Source of the DNA: Lineus longissimus | Taxonomy: Eukaryota > Nemertea > Pilidiophora > Heteronemertea > Lineidae | Direction: 5' to 3' | Assembly: GCF_910592395.1 (NCBI RefSeq) | Contig: NC_088311.1 | Location: 15,876,501 to 15,940,500, forward strand | Length of the DNA: 64,000 bases | Part shown: in pieces, positions 1 to 12,599 of the stretch | Layout: every line of letters begins with the position of its first letter | Numbering within the stretch: position 1 is the stretch's first letter | The notes under the pieces: model-generated | Databases searched by the model: none | Seen by the model: the letters and a program-made list of their open reading frames with translations, nothing else | What the model was told of the DNA's origin: nothing | Position numbers and translations under genes: made by a program

Positions 1-1784
1 TGGTTACTACAACTTTGAAACGGGCAACTTCAGAATACCGGTAACTGCACACTCCCACCTTGTACACAAGTTCAAATCCTCTCCAAATGTCTCATATGAA
101 TATACCGGAAACCGCCAAGATTTTCGTTGCAGTTTTACAGATTTATACAGGGGATTTGTCACAGACTCCAAGACAATTGCCAACACAGTCACCAAACGAC
201 ATGACCCTTAAAATCAGTGATATGGTCAGAAACATATTGTCATCACATGTAGGCCTAGGCCTACCATGTAAATTATAATGAAACCTCTTTATCATTTTTA
301 AAGTAGGATTTAAAATATCAACTAAATAACTGCATATCCAACTGTCATGTCTTCCAGATGAAATGCGCGACGGCTCAGTTTCATACTGAATTCAGACAAT
401 GTTATGGAGATCACTTTCGCACTGGTTTCACAGATTTCAGGCAGAAGATGTTTTAATTAAAAGTATCCAATCAAATTAGTAAATAATGATCAGAATATAT
501 TGTTCCTTTGAAGATGCATTAACTTGTGAATAACACCGGCCAAATTATAATCACTGAACTGCTTCTCTCTGTTGTTACTTCCTTCCACCAAATCTCGGTT
601 GAACCTTAATATCCAGCACATCCGCCCACATGTATGAAAAGCAGCTGCACCGAACACTAAGATACGAGCAGCGCAACATAATGTTACACTCTATGGCCAT
701 CCAAACTCTATTTTGCTCAAAACTCTGTGTGGAGCACAGGTAATTGCAAGTACATTCCATATATCGGATCAGGCCAAAAATGCATCGGACACCTCTCCCA
801 TACAGTCCCACCCCACTCCATCAAGTAACAGAAAATTGAACCTGATTGGGTGACTGGTTCTGCAGCTACAGTCAAGAAGGTGAAATCCAAGACGCTGTCT
901 GGTACCATTATTTTATCTCTGATCGAGCCCAAACTGATTACGTCACCTATCCAACCCTTGCACCATTTCGCAGGAAATTCAAGCCGATCTGGCTCTCGTT
1001 TGGCAGTTACAATCAAGACTGTGAAATCCAAGATAGCCACCAGGTAACCATACCAAATATCAAATCGGGCAGAAAAGCACTTGGCATCAACAACTAACAA
1101 AGCACGGAAAACCCAATCCAACAGTGGGCCTAATATAAAACTAGTATTGGGCAATTCGCCTAACAGCAAATTGCAGACCATATCCCTGGTGAAAGTATTT
1201 TGTCATGTTGAGAAATTAGGTTTGCACCAGGATATAACCAGATAAATCAGAGGCAAATAACCCTGAATAACCAGCTGAATTAGGTTGTGACAGTAGGTGC
1301 ATCATAAATACTAGAATTAGCGATGGTTCTGGGACTGCAACAACTCAGCATATGGATGGTCAGAATCCAGCAGACAACAAGCAAATGTAATCTGAATCTC
1401 AACATCTTTCGTATCTTTTGATGAGTTTTCTGGTCGAGTGAGGGAAACCAGTTGGCCATCTCATATGGCTGGTGGGGATGAAAGCTCCCAATGTTGGGAC
1501 GACCAATAATACATTGCGTCTCCACAGTATTTATATTATAATACCTCCCTCCATGCACACATGGTTCTGCTGCCAATTTTTTCTTCAAATGATCTAGGTG
1601 TCAATCATGCACTTGTGGGTACTGGCACCACGTATGTAACTTCTGATCTGATCTTAAGTGGCAGGTTTTTGGTGCTTTGTCCTGGTGCTCATTTTTAAGA
1701 TGACAAAACACTATCACCAGGGATATGGTCTGCAATTGCTGTTAGGAAAGTCACAACCTGGGGACAAAAAATAAATGTGATTTA
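1..1784. other. Non-coding, no gene supported
   Basis: I see no supportable gene. Short open frames occur on both strands but have no recognisable motif or convincing splice context. Around 850-1060 two diverged units contain the phrase GTGAAATCCAAGA about 140 bp apart. They resemble units at 60.7-61.0 kb (GGGAAATCCAAGATGGCC), so this is probably an old dispersed repeat. A perfect 16-bp palindrome, GTAGGCCTAGGCCTAC, lies near 249-264. Confidence 0.5.
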
Positions 1785-2045
1785 GACTTCGCATTCCTTT
1801 GAAGTGTAGGTTGCAACATCCCAGGCCATTGATGCATGCATGGTCACAACATAGGGGCAACCGGGAATCATGGCAAGGATTTTTACAACCATTCTTTTGA
1901 GGTGTAGATTGTGATGTGAGGGAAGTGTCTTGATCTCTACATAAAATTCCTTCGACATGGTGCAACAAACCAGTCCAGTAGATATATACATGGTCATAGC
2001 ATACGGCATCGAGACAACCAGTATGCATGGTTACGGCCAGGCCCA
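1785..2045. repeat. Degenerate ~75-bp tandem repeat
   Basis: Three or four diverged units repeat phrases such as CCTTTGAAGTGTAGGTTG, GGTCACAACATAGGG and ACAACCAGTATGCA. Similar phrases appear at 12600-12770 and 13620-13790. In this array and in the one at 13.6 kb a copy of the 2.06/13.8-kb paralogous segment follows directly, so array and segment seem to have been duplicated together. The open frames across it are not credible genes. Confidence 0.5.
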
Positions 2046-2059
2046 AGGGGTATGACCGA

Positions 2060-2420
2060 TCAGCACTAAGAGTAAAAACATAAAATGCAATAATATCTTT
2101 TAAAACTAACTGCCACAGTAGGTTTATTTATTCAGTCTTTTTGAAGTAAAAGTATTACAGTGAAAAGAACGAAATACGGCTGGAATATTATACTGGTTTG
2201 TCTTCAGACGGCAAATTCAGCACTGCACCGATGTCAAGGTTAAGACGGTTATACGACTTTGCCTCATCAGCTCCTCATGGTCAAGGCTCCTATATCCGTG
2301 ACTGATGCAGTCGCAGAACAGAACAGATGCTGATCATCCCCGTCACTGCGTCAGGCTGTAAAACAGAGCGAGGAAATATTTTAACTTCACCAGAAGTTTT
2401 ATCATTCATTATTCAGACCA
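2060..2420 (-). pseudogene. Most decayed relative of the small-protein terminal exon and its 3' flank
   Basis: On the minus strand this resembles the segment at 13820-14240 and, less closely, the terminal exon and flank of the two-exon gene at 57418-58195. Shared landmarks on the plus strand are a run like AACTGCCACA.TAGGTTT, then AAAGTATTACAGTGAAAAGAA, and a splice-acceptor-like CTGTTTTACAG on the minus strand. The body between them has many indels and no intact frame. It is read as a decayed duplicate, with modest confidence because similarity inside the exon is weak. Confidence 0.35.
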
Positions 2421-2685
2421 ACAGACACTGACCACCTGCTAATAGTCTATGAATTTCATTGTCGTAATTCAGAACAAACACTTATCACCTTTGCTGACAA
2501 TATTTTCAGAAGGTGTGTACATTCGTGTGTCCATTTACACTGCACGTGTATACGTGCTTTACTGTACATTTCTACAGGAGTGAGCAGGATGTACAGGAAA
2601 ACGATCTCCAAAACTGTTGCTTTCAGCACTCGCGACACGTTAAGCGAGGTTTTAGCAATTATTTTCAGTGAAGGTATATCTCATG

Positions 2686-2820
2686 TGTAGAGTCTGGGTG
2701 ATTTTGAGACATTCTTAGGTGTTTAAGGCGCACAGTTTGATGAAACTTGCCCGAATTCGTAACTTTTTTGATGAATGTATATCCGCCATTGCGGGGATCT
2801 GGAAACTTTCGGATGACAAG
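2686..2820. repeat. Dispersed repeat paired with 21265-21395
   Basis: TCTGGGTGATTTTGAG followed by CATTC, TGTTTAA and GCACA occurs here and again at about 21265. Scattered agreement continues to a GGAAACTTT / TGAAACTTT phrase about 120 bp later. It is non-coding and of unknown class. Confidence 0.5.
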
Positions 2821-4399
2821 TTTGCCTCAAAAGATGGACGTGCTCCCTATAATCACCCAAACTAACAGCGAATATATATTCTTAAGATCCTTTTCTTGAC
2901 CTCTGATGAGTTAATTTTGTCTGATGCAGTGTTTCAACACAAATTTGAGGGCGATTACAATCACGAAAAAATCACACTCACCCAGTCTAGAATGCGTAGA
3001 CGAAATGTCTGTTGGCTCTTCCATGTAGCGGGTATCCTCCCACCTGTTCAGGTCGGGACAGATCAACGTTGAGCAACTTGCCTAATCGGTAAAAACGCGG
3101 GAGGCAATGCTATTACCAGAACGGTTCAGAACCGGCGATTTTCATCAAAAATCACCCGAAAACTAAAAAAGTAAGCAACGGCGGCAAAAATAAAGTACAC
3201 GTTGTTCGTTAGCAGGTTATGAAACGTAACCTAACCAAATTTCAGGTCGTTCCGTGCGGCAGTTTCGGAGATACGTGTCGAAAACCACATCCCTCGGGTC
3301 CTGGCGATCGGCTCAGTAAAAACAATAGACCATATCCACGGAGTTGTGGATATGGTCTAACTAATCTGACCATGTTTTGCATAATGCCTCCTATTGGCCA
3401 AACCAGGAAGGTCAAAAAGGCAAAAAATTGGCCTTCAATGATACAAGTAATAATAATTTATTGATATTTCAATTGCTAAAGAATGTGAAACATTTTCTAA
3501 GCATTGTTCAAAAATATACATTATAGAATAGTATCATGTAGGAGCCAGTTTTCGCGGGTCTTATCACTTAGTGCAGATTTACTAGCTTCCAGCGATTCCC
3601 TACACGCAAAAGCTTATTTATTACGAAATTTGAGATCAATAACGAAATATCTGGGGTGCTGCGTGGATGTTTTAAGCGTGAATTAATCTTGAAATCGCTC
3701 ACTGAAAGATCGATGCAGACCAAAACAAATCCGAAGCGGCTCCCCCATTTTCGCGGGTATTGCGCATGCGCGACTGATTGTTGTGTTTCTGTGTAGTGTG
3801 CATGATCCTAGGTATTGACCCAGTGTTTTGAACGTAATTAGAGAATTGCTTGCCTGTTTAGGACGCATTTATGGCGCTTTCTTTGCGGAACGAAATGAAA
3901 ATCAAAAATCAGAAAATTTCTTCTCTGGAAACGAAATGACGCGCGAGAAAACGGGAAAAAAAGGGTTTTCGCGAAATTGGGGATGACTCGAAATTGGGGA
4001 GCAGCACCATACAATATAGGAGTAAAATAAAGTTAAAGAGTGGCAAAAACAATCATAAGATCAGTTTATAATTAGTCAAATTTGAGTAACTGTTACCAAG
4101 AGGTATACCAGTAAAGAGATTGGGATGAATGTCGTCAGTGGTTACAAATTTAGAACATTTCCTAACTTCACATAAATGTTGACTTCTAAGACCTTGAAAA
4201 GTAGGTACAGTTCATATCCCTTATGAGATGTTATGTCCCCTCCCAAGAAGTACCTACAACAAAATATTTATGTAAGCAAGGCAATATTAGTTGAGTTTAT
4301 CACATTTTAAGTATTTTTGCACAATGCCCCCTATTGGCCAAACCATGAGTTGGAACATTCCGGAAATTAAACTCAACCTCAACCAGTCTATTCATTATA
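2821..4399. other. Non-coding; one strong hairpin at 3326-3359
   Basis: No gene is supported. The main structure is a perfect 14-bp inverted repeat at 3326-3359: TAGACCATATCCAC, six-base loop, GTGGATATGGTCTA. It is followed by a phrase (AATGCC.CCTATTGGCCAAACC) that recurs near 4322, so this is probably the edge of another small repeat. Confidence 0.5.
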
Positions 4400-5252
4400 A
4401 ATGAAATGGCCAGGGCCATTGTGCTCACCTCATGTGGAGGAAAGATGGATAAAGAGCATGGTATTGTGTCATGTAGTGTTAGGTTTGATGTAGGTCCAAG
4501 CAATTACAATTTCCCCAAAATGGCCAATTTACAGTACATTCGACCTCTGTGACCTTGAAAAGTAGGTCAAATCAAAGAAGACCCGGGTGACACATTGAAT
4601 GGTTGTTAGAATTAGATGTACCTATGATATAAAATTGGTGCCAATTGGGCAAGTCATTACTAGGAATAATGGCATTTTGAAGAATTTAGGATTTGGCCCC
4701 CTCCCTGGAGGCCAAACGGCAAATCAGATCGCACCAAACTTCGGTACCTGAGATCACCTGACCAAGGGGTACATGTGTACTTAATTTTTGATCAATAGTC
4801 ATTGCAGTTAAGAAACGCGCCATAGTTACGGCCTGACGGCGAATTTACGCCATTTGACCTCTGTGACCTTGACAAGAAGGTCAAATTAAAAATCTGTGTG
4901 ACATATACTGTATGGTGGTTAGATGTACCCATGATATCAAATTGGTGGCAATCGGGCAAGAAGTTAAGGAATAATCACATTTTTAAGGTTTTTGGATTTT
5001 GCCCCCTGGTGGTCAAGTGGTGAATCATATTGGACCAAACTTCGGTCCCTGAGATCACCTGACTAAGGGGTAAATGTGTACCAAATTTGGTATCAATAGT
5101 CATTGCAGTTTAGAAACGTGCCATCGTTACATCCTAACGGCCAATTTACACCATTTGAGGTGGAGGTGAGCTAAAAACAATTTAGAGAGGCATGTAAAAG
5201 CTCACCTCTGCTAAGAGGTGAGCTAAAAACAATTTAGAGAGGCATGTAAAAG
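4400..5252 (+). mobile_element. Family A hairpin-ended non-autonomous element, internally deleted
   Basis: The left end is ATGAAATGGCCAGGGCC, then GTGCTCACCTCATG. Two internal ~300-bp units with the TTTGACCT...AGGTCAAA box follow. The copy breaks off inside the third box (CACCATTTGA) and jumps to the terminal GAGGTGAGCTAAAA. The complete hairpin AGCTCACCTCT-GCTA-AGAGGTGAGCT at the tail is flanked by a 38-bp direct repeat (5163-5200 and 5215-5252). Fuller copies lie at 33974-35568 and 61660-62785, with a reversed one at 37916-39032. There is no coding capacity. Confidence 0.75.
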
Positions 5253-5401
5253 TTTTGAGAATAAAAAAGACAATTATATTATTACATCACCATTTGCACC
5301 ATTTTGCAAAAAAAGAACATCTGAACCCTCTCATCCACAGACGTTTCTTGTAGTTATTCAGAAAATAATCTCTTTCTGGTCTCCAAACTGTAACAATAAC
5401 A

Positions 5402-5655
5402 TTAATAACACTGACCTACATTGTGATCAGGTGCCCTTTGGTATGCCTGATGAGCAAGTAAGAAATCATCACTGCCACACAAATATCTAAGAACAGCAAT
5501 GATTGAAACAATGAATATGCAAGTAACTTGACCATTCTCACATGAATTGCTTCCCACTGCCTCCCTTAACCTCCACCTAAAAATAGTCCACTCCCAAGAA
5601 TGTCGATCCATTGGGTTGTAATCCATACCCATTCTTTCCAAATCAATATCTTGGA
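5402..5655 (-). CDS. Orphan exon-like open frame, unknown protein
   Basis: Read from about 5655 leftwards, an AG (TTAATTCCAAG) is followed by about 80 open codons containing ERMGMDYNPMD, HSWEWTIFRWRLREA, a hydrophobic stretch like CIFIVSIIAVLRYL and LLAHQAYQRAPDHN. The frame closes near a possible donor (AG|GTCAGT). Composition is protein-like and the sequence is not one of the repeats here. I do not recognise the family. It could be an internal exon of a minus-strand host gene or a chance open frame. No partner exon was found. Confidence 0.3.
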
Positions 5656-6682
5656 ATTAAATTATTTCAAATAAAACATCATAATTTTTACTCGATTAAT
5701 ATGATAGATAATATTGAAGATGTCCTTGCTATTAGAATGCAAGATGCAGGGCCGTATCATCACTTATCTTGCTTCATGTGGTATTAAAAGTTTGAATCTT
5801 GTCATTCTTTGATATGTTTTACTGGTATCCTGTTTCGTCCATAGTCCAAATGCGAACTTGAGATTTAAGGACACTAATCACCAATTCTTCTTTTCAAGAT
5901 AATATGTACTGATTTATTTTGATTGAATGCATATAAATTATCAAATGAAGATCGCTTTGAAAATGTTAGTCCTCCTCGTAATCGGATGTTGAAGTCGTCT
6001 GAATAGTGCAGTTTTTGTCAATTTTCCTTCTTTAAATTTAACATCAGGGAGACATGCCACATTATTTCTTATGTTCCTACTCTGTTATTGTTAGGTAAGT
6101 TCCAAAAACAGACAATAGTTATGGCATGATATAAATTGCAATCTGATATGAGACTGTTGATACACATCAACTTTAAGGGATTATCCCTGTAATTCAAAGA
6201 ACTTATTTCCATCAATCACTGAATTCTACAATGTCGTAATCAACCAAACCTGATAGACATAATCAACTTAAAACCTCGGTTGTCACGGCAACCGATAGAT
6301 GCGTACCTGGTGTAATCCAATGATAGATAATTTGCTAATGTTCAAATATGAAGAAAAATCAATAGGAAGGGGTACCTCGGTGTGCATCTTACTCGATACA
6401 CGTTTAGCAATCACCAATACTGCTATATCAAGGCTCTCTAATGGACAACGGGTGAAAGTGACCCAAATTTACTGATCATTTTCTGTCCACCAACAGTTTG
6501 TAGTCCTACTGGTATTCAAACCATGGCGATATATACATTTAGCCTTTTGATTTGGTGTGCAAAATTGCCTTTGATAGTTTCATTAGGCCTACAGCATCAT
6601 TCACTGGCTTCACTGTTTGCAGAGTCAAACCAGCCTTATCTTAATAGCATGAGCAAAATATTCACCGAAAGGCTATTTTTTT
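5656..6682. other. Non-coding AT-rich stretch, nothing recognised
   Basis: No open frame of note, RNA gene or repeat boundary is visible on either strand. Confidence 0.5.
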
Positions 6683-7340
6683 AAATGAAACGGCCAGGGG
6701 ACTTTTTGCACTCCAATTGAACATTTATAATTGTGCAGGCTCATCAAAGCCGAACAGCCAACTTGTGTCATTTGACATGTGTGGCCTTGATTGATTGATC
6801 AACTCAAATATATGGGTGACATGAGTATGACGGTATGTATGTTCCTTCATGCAACCATGATATAGAATTCATGCCAATCCAGCCAGCAGTAAAGGAATAA
6901 TTCAAACTTTTCAGTGACATTGGATCTGAAGTTAAGTCTACATGTACTCCTCAGTCATTCTGGTTAGAAATGTGCCATATTTACTGAGCTTAGGCATACC
7001 AATCTATGTCATCTTTAACTTCAATTTATGTCTACCTTCATTCTGAGATAATGCCACCAAAGAGCTCTGTACACGTATCTAAAAATTTAGCATTAAAAGG
7101 TAAACAAAGGGCCACAGACATGTCTTTGTTTTCGATTTTAGCCACCAGATGGCCAAATCCGGATTGGAACCAGACCGAATTGACTCTAAAAGGTTTTAGA
7201 ACATAGAGCTACATATGTAGCAAATTAAAGTTTATAGCTCCAGTAGTTACCAAACATGCCACCATTGGCCAATTTACGCTATTTGACCTCTGTTACCTTG
7301 AAAAGTAGGTCAAATCAAAAACTCATTGAAAATGTCATGT
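6683..7340 (+). mobile_element. Family C non-autonomous element, decayed
   Basis: It begins with AATGAAACGGCCAGGGG, the left end of family C (compare 24183). It contains degenerate units, with one well-kept GACCTCTG.TACCTTGAAAAGTAGGTC box near 7286. The expected right end (CTACGGTGAGCC) is not present, so the copy is right-truncated and its end is approximate. Confidence 0.5.
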
Positions 7341-8614
7341 ATCGTCATTACATGCCATAGTCTAGTCTTCAGTCTGTAGTGTCGAATTTTACAGGCACCC
7401 ATTGAAATTATCACAAAGTCCCTCTGCCACAGTTTGATCGGCCACACACTGATCAAGTGTGTATAGCGCCGCTTGTTAGGGGAGAGTTTTTTTATTCCTT
7501 GGTTCGCGAACTCGCCACTTATGAAGGTGGCACGTTTCTATTTGTTACAGATTTTTGAATTTTTAGGATTAGACACAGTTTAAAATGGATTTTATACACT
7601 TATCGGGTATCTGTACATTAACTAGAGCCGCCGTTTTTGCACTTTCAATGCAACCGCCTATATTTTTAGTGTTTCACAAATTCAGACATGAATTTCGAAA
7701 AATTTTATGTATTGTTGGAATTCAAAATCCTGTATTACATGATATATCAATCTGAACCATCAGTGTTAATCAGTCCGTTACCTCCCCTTATACCTCTGAA
7801 GCAAAGCATGCCATAATTTTGTATCTCGTGCGCCTCGAGTTGTGGTGAGCCAATCAGAACACTGCTTTCAAAATTGTGATTTTTCATGAATGAGCCATTA
7901 ATTTATTCTCACCTCCAGTCTTGGCATGCTGCCAATATACACTTTCGACACAGTAGAAGACTAAAGGCGAGGTTGTTTAGATCATGATCAAAGTGCGCTC
8001 TTGTGACAGGCCTTCTGATTGGTTTATATCGGCGGAAGCGGGCGAGGAATAAAAGAACCAACTTATACAGGCAGATCTGCATAAAGCATTGGGTCGGCGT
8101 AGTGGATCCAAGGCTTGAGGGTCAAGATGAAGTTATATAGGACTTCAGATGTTCAAAACTTTCAACCCAACCCAACCTGCCACCCATCCAAACAAAATGT
8201 GAGGAATCAACACAAATCAATGCGTGCGTACATGTGTTTCCAGCATAATATGAGTGAACTTTGAAAAGACAAACTCCCCTAACAATGACACATGAAAAAG
8301 AAACCTCAACATATTTACAATTATGCATTCCGAGGAAATCACAGGTACACTTCACTCCAAGACAAACTTCCCAAAAAATGTGTAGCGTACGCACTGACTA
8401 GGAGCAAACAAACTAAGGCTGGTTACTCCAAGGTACGCATCATAATCATAATTTGCATATTGATTAGTGATGTTAGTTGCATGGTTTTGCTCTCCAGTCT
8501 AACGTAAGAGCGACCAGCGTAGTCTTTGCGCCTTGCGGTTTTCGCTTCCTTTTTGTCAACAAACTTATTTTATCTCAGATATCTGTTTTGAAAGAGTCTG
8601 CAAATAAAACTTGG
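7341..8614. other. Non-coding, no gene supported
   Basis: Open frames on both strands around 8120-8500 overlap each other, lack motifs and have no splice support. I see no RNA gene or recognisable element before the LINE that begins near 8615. Confidence 0.45.
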
Positions 8615-10700
8615 GTGTAAAATGTCATTAGCGTTGATCCATCGCTTTCCCCAAAAGACCATTTCGCAGTACATCTTGCACTGAAAATTGTGAAGCCACC
8701 ACAACAAAGCAATATCATTACCTACCAAAAGCTTGGGGAAATAGACATTGAATCTTTTTGTAGCAATCTACACAGCTCCAGCCTTTTCCTGAATCCTAGC
8801 GAGGAATTAGATGAACTTGTTCACTCCTGCCTTCGTCAAATTCTTGATCACCATGCACCTGAGAAAACGCGATCTGTCATTGTCAGGGTCAATACTCCAT
8901 GGTGCAATGAAGAGATTCAGCAAACCCAGCGTAAACGACGCCAGCTAGTGAGGAAGTGGAGGAAGCAAAAGTCGGAAGTGAATAAGCAGCTACTTCAAGT
9001 CCAGAGTCACGCACTTACATGTCTAATCAACAAGGCCAAACTCTCCTATCACTGGTCTCGGATTGAGGATGCAGGCAATAAGGATATTTTCAAAGTTTTA
9101 AATGAAATCCTCGGAAAACCATCTTCCGTAGTTCTTCCTGCGCATTCAGATGCCGACACGCTAGCTGATAACTTCAGTTACTTTTGATCTGTGAAGGCAT
9201 GAACACTCCACCTGTCACTCAATTTGACAACTTAGAGCATCATGATACAGGACCGACTCAACTGATGTTCGACTGTTTTGAACAAGTTACGTCAGAGGAG
9301 GTTAAGAAGCTCATTCTTTCTTTACCATCGAAGGGATGTGGTCTTGATCCTGTACCAATGTGGTTACTTAAGAAGTGTCTGGACACCATCTTTCCTACCA
9401 TTGTGCTTATTATGAATAAGTCACTTATGTCTGGTTATGTACCTCCCAGTCTTAAGTTTGCACTGGTGAAGCCGCTTTTAAAGAAGCTTCAACTGGATAA
9501 CGATACACTTGCGAACTATCGTCCGGTGTCAAACTTAACCTTCATTTCGAAACTGGTTGAAAGAGTTGTCACCTCGCGCTCACAAGAGCACATGTCTCTG
9601 AACAGTCTGTATGATGTGAATCAGTCGGCTTATCACCGAGGACACAGTACTGTGACAGTTTTACTGAAAATCACTGATGAAACTTTGGCATGAACAACAG
9701 AAAAGAAGCACTGATGGTGTTCCTTGATCTTTCAGCCACGTACGACACGGTAGATCACGGGATCCTGATGGACAGACTTAAACAAAGACTGGGTTTGGCA
9801 GGAACAGTATTGAAGTGGCTTTCATCGTATTTACAGAAAAGGGAAACGTTCAGTTATTGTAAAAGGGTGTCGGTCAACCAATGTTTCTGTGCTTTATGAT
9901 GTGCCGCAAAATTTGGTTCTCGGATCAATTCTGTTTACGGTACATGCTTTACCACTAGGGGACGTAATGCGCAAGTCCGATGTACTATTTCAATTTTATG
10001 CAGACGATAACCAACTTCTAAATTTCATGCAATGTGGTAATAGTTGTAGAGAGCCTTGAAGTGGTATCATAGACCGAGACTTGCATTTGTGATGTCAAGC
10101 ACAGGCTTGTGGAGAATAAGCTTTCCTTCAACGTCCCCAAAACTGATATGATGAACATCGTATCAGTCACTGTGGATGGTGTTTGGGTTCCAAATCTAGT
10201 TGTATTAGAGACCTTGGTGTATGGTTCAATGAAGGCATGAACATGCAATCTCACATTAAAATTGTGTGCCAGGCTGCCAATGCTTCTTTGTACAAGATAG
10301 GTCGCAGTAGGAAATACTTGGATCAGCCATGCACTGAACACCTTGTTGGTGCTCTTGTAACTTCTAGGCTTGACTGCAACAATGGTCTGCTCTACGGGTT
10401 GCCGGAGAAGACTTCAAGCTTCAACCAAAGCGCAAAAAAAACTCGTTCGGGGACACGTGATCAATGCCTTGGTATGCTATTTAAAGCTTGCTATTAGACA
10501 GGTGGTTGGTAAAAGCTTTACTCAGATTTCAGATTCTGGACACTGGATGCTGGTTTTTGCATCATTGAGCATCATTGGATTGCATCCCTGCATGCAGATC
10601 CTGTTAGCCAGTATCAAATCCTCAACCACCACCTGTCTTCAGGTGTCCAATACAAGCCAGTGGTCGAGACTAGAGCCTTTGAAGCATCATGCTTAATGAC
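8615..10700 (+). pseudogene. 5'-truncated CR1/L2-like LINE, broken ORF2
   Basis: This is a non-LTR retrotransposon ORF2 in three shifted frames (8690-9187, 9184-9693, 9690-9899) plus C-terminal pieces. It starts inside the endonuclease tail (a DHFAVHLALK-like phrase). The linker contains TPWCNEEIQ. Reverse transcriptase motifs follow: GCGLDPVPMWLLKK, ANYRPVSNL, SKLVERVV, GHSTVTVLLKI, MVFLDLSATYDTVDHGIL and a catalytic FYADDNQLL near 9994-10020. The thumb region (DLGVWFNEGMN, LVGALVTSRLD) is at 10183-10400. Stops and frameshifts at about 9184, 9690 and 9899 make it inactive. The right edge is approximate. Confidence 0.85.
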
Positions 10701-12356
10701 TTCAGCGATTATGAGTGCCGGTTACACCATTCAAAAATGCCAGGTCTGGCCTGGCTTATTTACGCTTACACAAAATTCGATGCGGTTTAGTTTAGCCCGC
10801 CAATTGCCGGGCTATCTTAACCCGGCAATGATTGGAGGGTCAGACCAGTCTTTTGACCTGGATCAAAATGTAGCCAGGGTTATAATATTTACTGAGCCTG
10901 GCTACAGATGGCACTTATTGGCGCATGTGTCGCTTTCAAAATTTTATGCGTGGGTGGTGGCACTTGTAGGGAAATGTTCGAACAACAGCTCTGGTGAGTG
11001 TTGATCTGCAGGGTTCCCCTGTTTCGTATGGTCCTTGGGAAAAGCATTCAACTGTCTTAGTGCTTTGCCATCGTGATGTGCTGCTTGTTATGGTTTTCGA
11101 TCAGGGGATCAGGAATCATATTGATTTTGGATTGGGTCTCTCTCTGTGTGTCTATTCTAATGTGCTCATCGATTTCACTTTCAGATGAAATGTTCAAGGT
11201 GATATTGATATATCGAATTTCAGCTTGATAATTGGGAAATGCCTTGGCCTTTCCATTCCAACTTTTTGTGGTTGGTCGTCATCAGAGGATGACTGAAAAT
11301 ATTTCCATCACAACTACTCTTCCTTTTGTATCCTCTACTTTACCTGTACAAGAAACAAAAATACAAAATTCCTTCTTGATCACACACGAATGAACAACAG
11401 TCGGGGTTATATGCCACGCTTTGCGTTGATCTTGTTTGACTTGCAATCCTCCTTCGTACTCGTACATGCATCAAGGAACATAATTTGAAACTCTGGCTCC
11501 ATCAAGCAAGGCATTTCTTATTGAGCTGTACGATAATGTCAATTATGTTACGCGAGCAGTGCATGAAAGTATCCGATAAATCGAGAATTTCAATAGTATC
11601 ATTGGCCTCAAAGATTCATCTCGAGTGTAATTAAGTGTAACCAACAACAAAAATCAATCCATGTAATGCTGTTAAATGATTATTTATGACTCCTCCCCCA
11701 CAAAGTGACTCATTGGCCTAGGCGGTAACGCTGTTAACAGTGGTTCTATGACCAGTTGTCGAATAGGTTCATATTATCGTGGGTTTGAGTTTATCCTGGG
11801 TCGCACTGTATTTTCATTTTTAAATGAATGTCATGTAATTTTACCCCCAAACCTTTTTAGACACCTTAATTATCTGGTTATAAACTTCATCCATGTCTAA
11901 TCTTATCCATTGTGACAAAACCAGTGAACTTCAATATACTCTTCCCCTTCCATATTTCAAACCACTGATGAAATCAATGCCCTTCAGACCCATTGTAGCA
12001 ATAGAAAAAAATGCCTAATCAGAGATTGACTCTGTATTAAAAGCGGATTTTCCACGAGCAACATACACAAATCATTATCAAAGCGATCTTGGAATAACCA
12101 TCATCAAGTCATACGTGAGTTTCTGAGTGGAAGCCTATTGGTGGCCCTACTGTCAATATATTCATCCTTAGAGTAACTGGTCCGGGCCAGACTTATGAAA
12201 AGGAAATAAGTGGGAACATTTTACCCGAGGGAAAAAGGAAATAGTGGGCTAAATCGCGAGCCGTGGGAAATCTGCTCTCAAGCTTGAGTTATCAAACGCT
12301 CTTTGTGGAATTGCACGTCCCCGCTGCAAGTTTGTTATATTTCTTAATAAATACAC
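10701..12356. other. Non-coding; holds one tRNA-like SINE head
   Basis: No host gene is supported. A short inverted repeat (ATTGCCGGG ... CCCGGCAAT) lies near 10801-10831. The tRNA-like element at 11703-11803 is listed separately. The minus-strand open frame at 11282-11467 has no motif. Confidence 0.45.
11703..11803 (+). ncRNA. tRNA-derived SINE head
   Basis: A polymerase III type-2 promoter layout is visible. The A-box-like TGGCCTAGGCGG fits the TRGYNNARNNG consensus. About 60 bp downstream is a weaker B-box-like GGGTTTGAGTTTATCC. Extra bases between the boxes and the imperfect B box argue against a working tRNA. A tRNA-related SINE head fits better. Confidence 0.4.
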
Positions 12357-12560
12357 AACAAGAGGCCCACGGGCCTGGCACTCAGCTGAATGTAGAGATG
12401 CTCAGTTTTCTTTCTTGGGGCAGTTAATATAAATATTCCGTCACCAAACTGAGCTAAAAATAGTTTCCAGGATGGCCGCGCGCCAAATTTCAAAAAAATT
12501 AGGAGCTTTCCCAGTCCATCTGATTATTCATATAACTTCATATAATGAGTGCAATTACAA
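12357..12560 (+). mobile_element. Family B element, 5' end only
   Basis: It starts with ACAAGAGGCCCACGGGCC and CTCAGCTGA, the left end of family B (compare 35577, 50991 and 55320). The body is not continuous with the complete B copies after about 150-200 bp and no family B right end follows, so this is a fragment with an approximate end. Confidence 0.5.
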
Positions 12561-12599
12561 GTTGAAGGTTTTTACCGAGAGTAAATCCTACTAGTTCGG

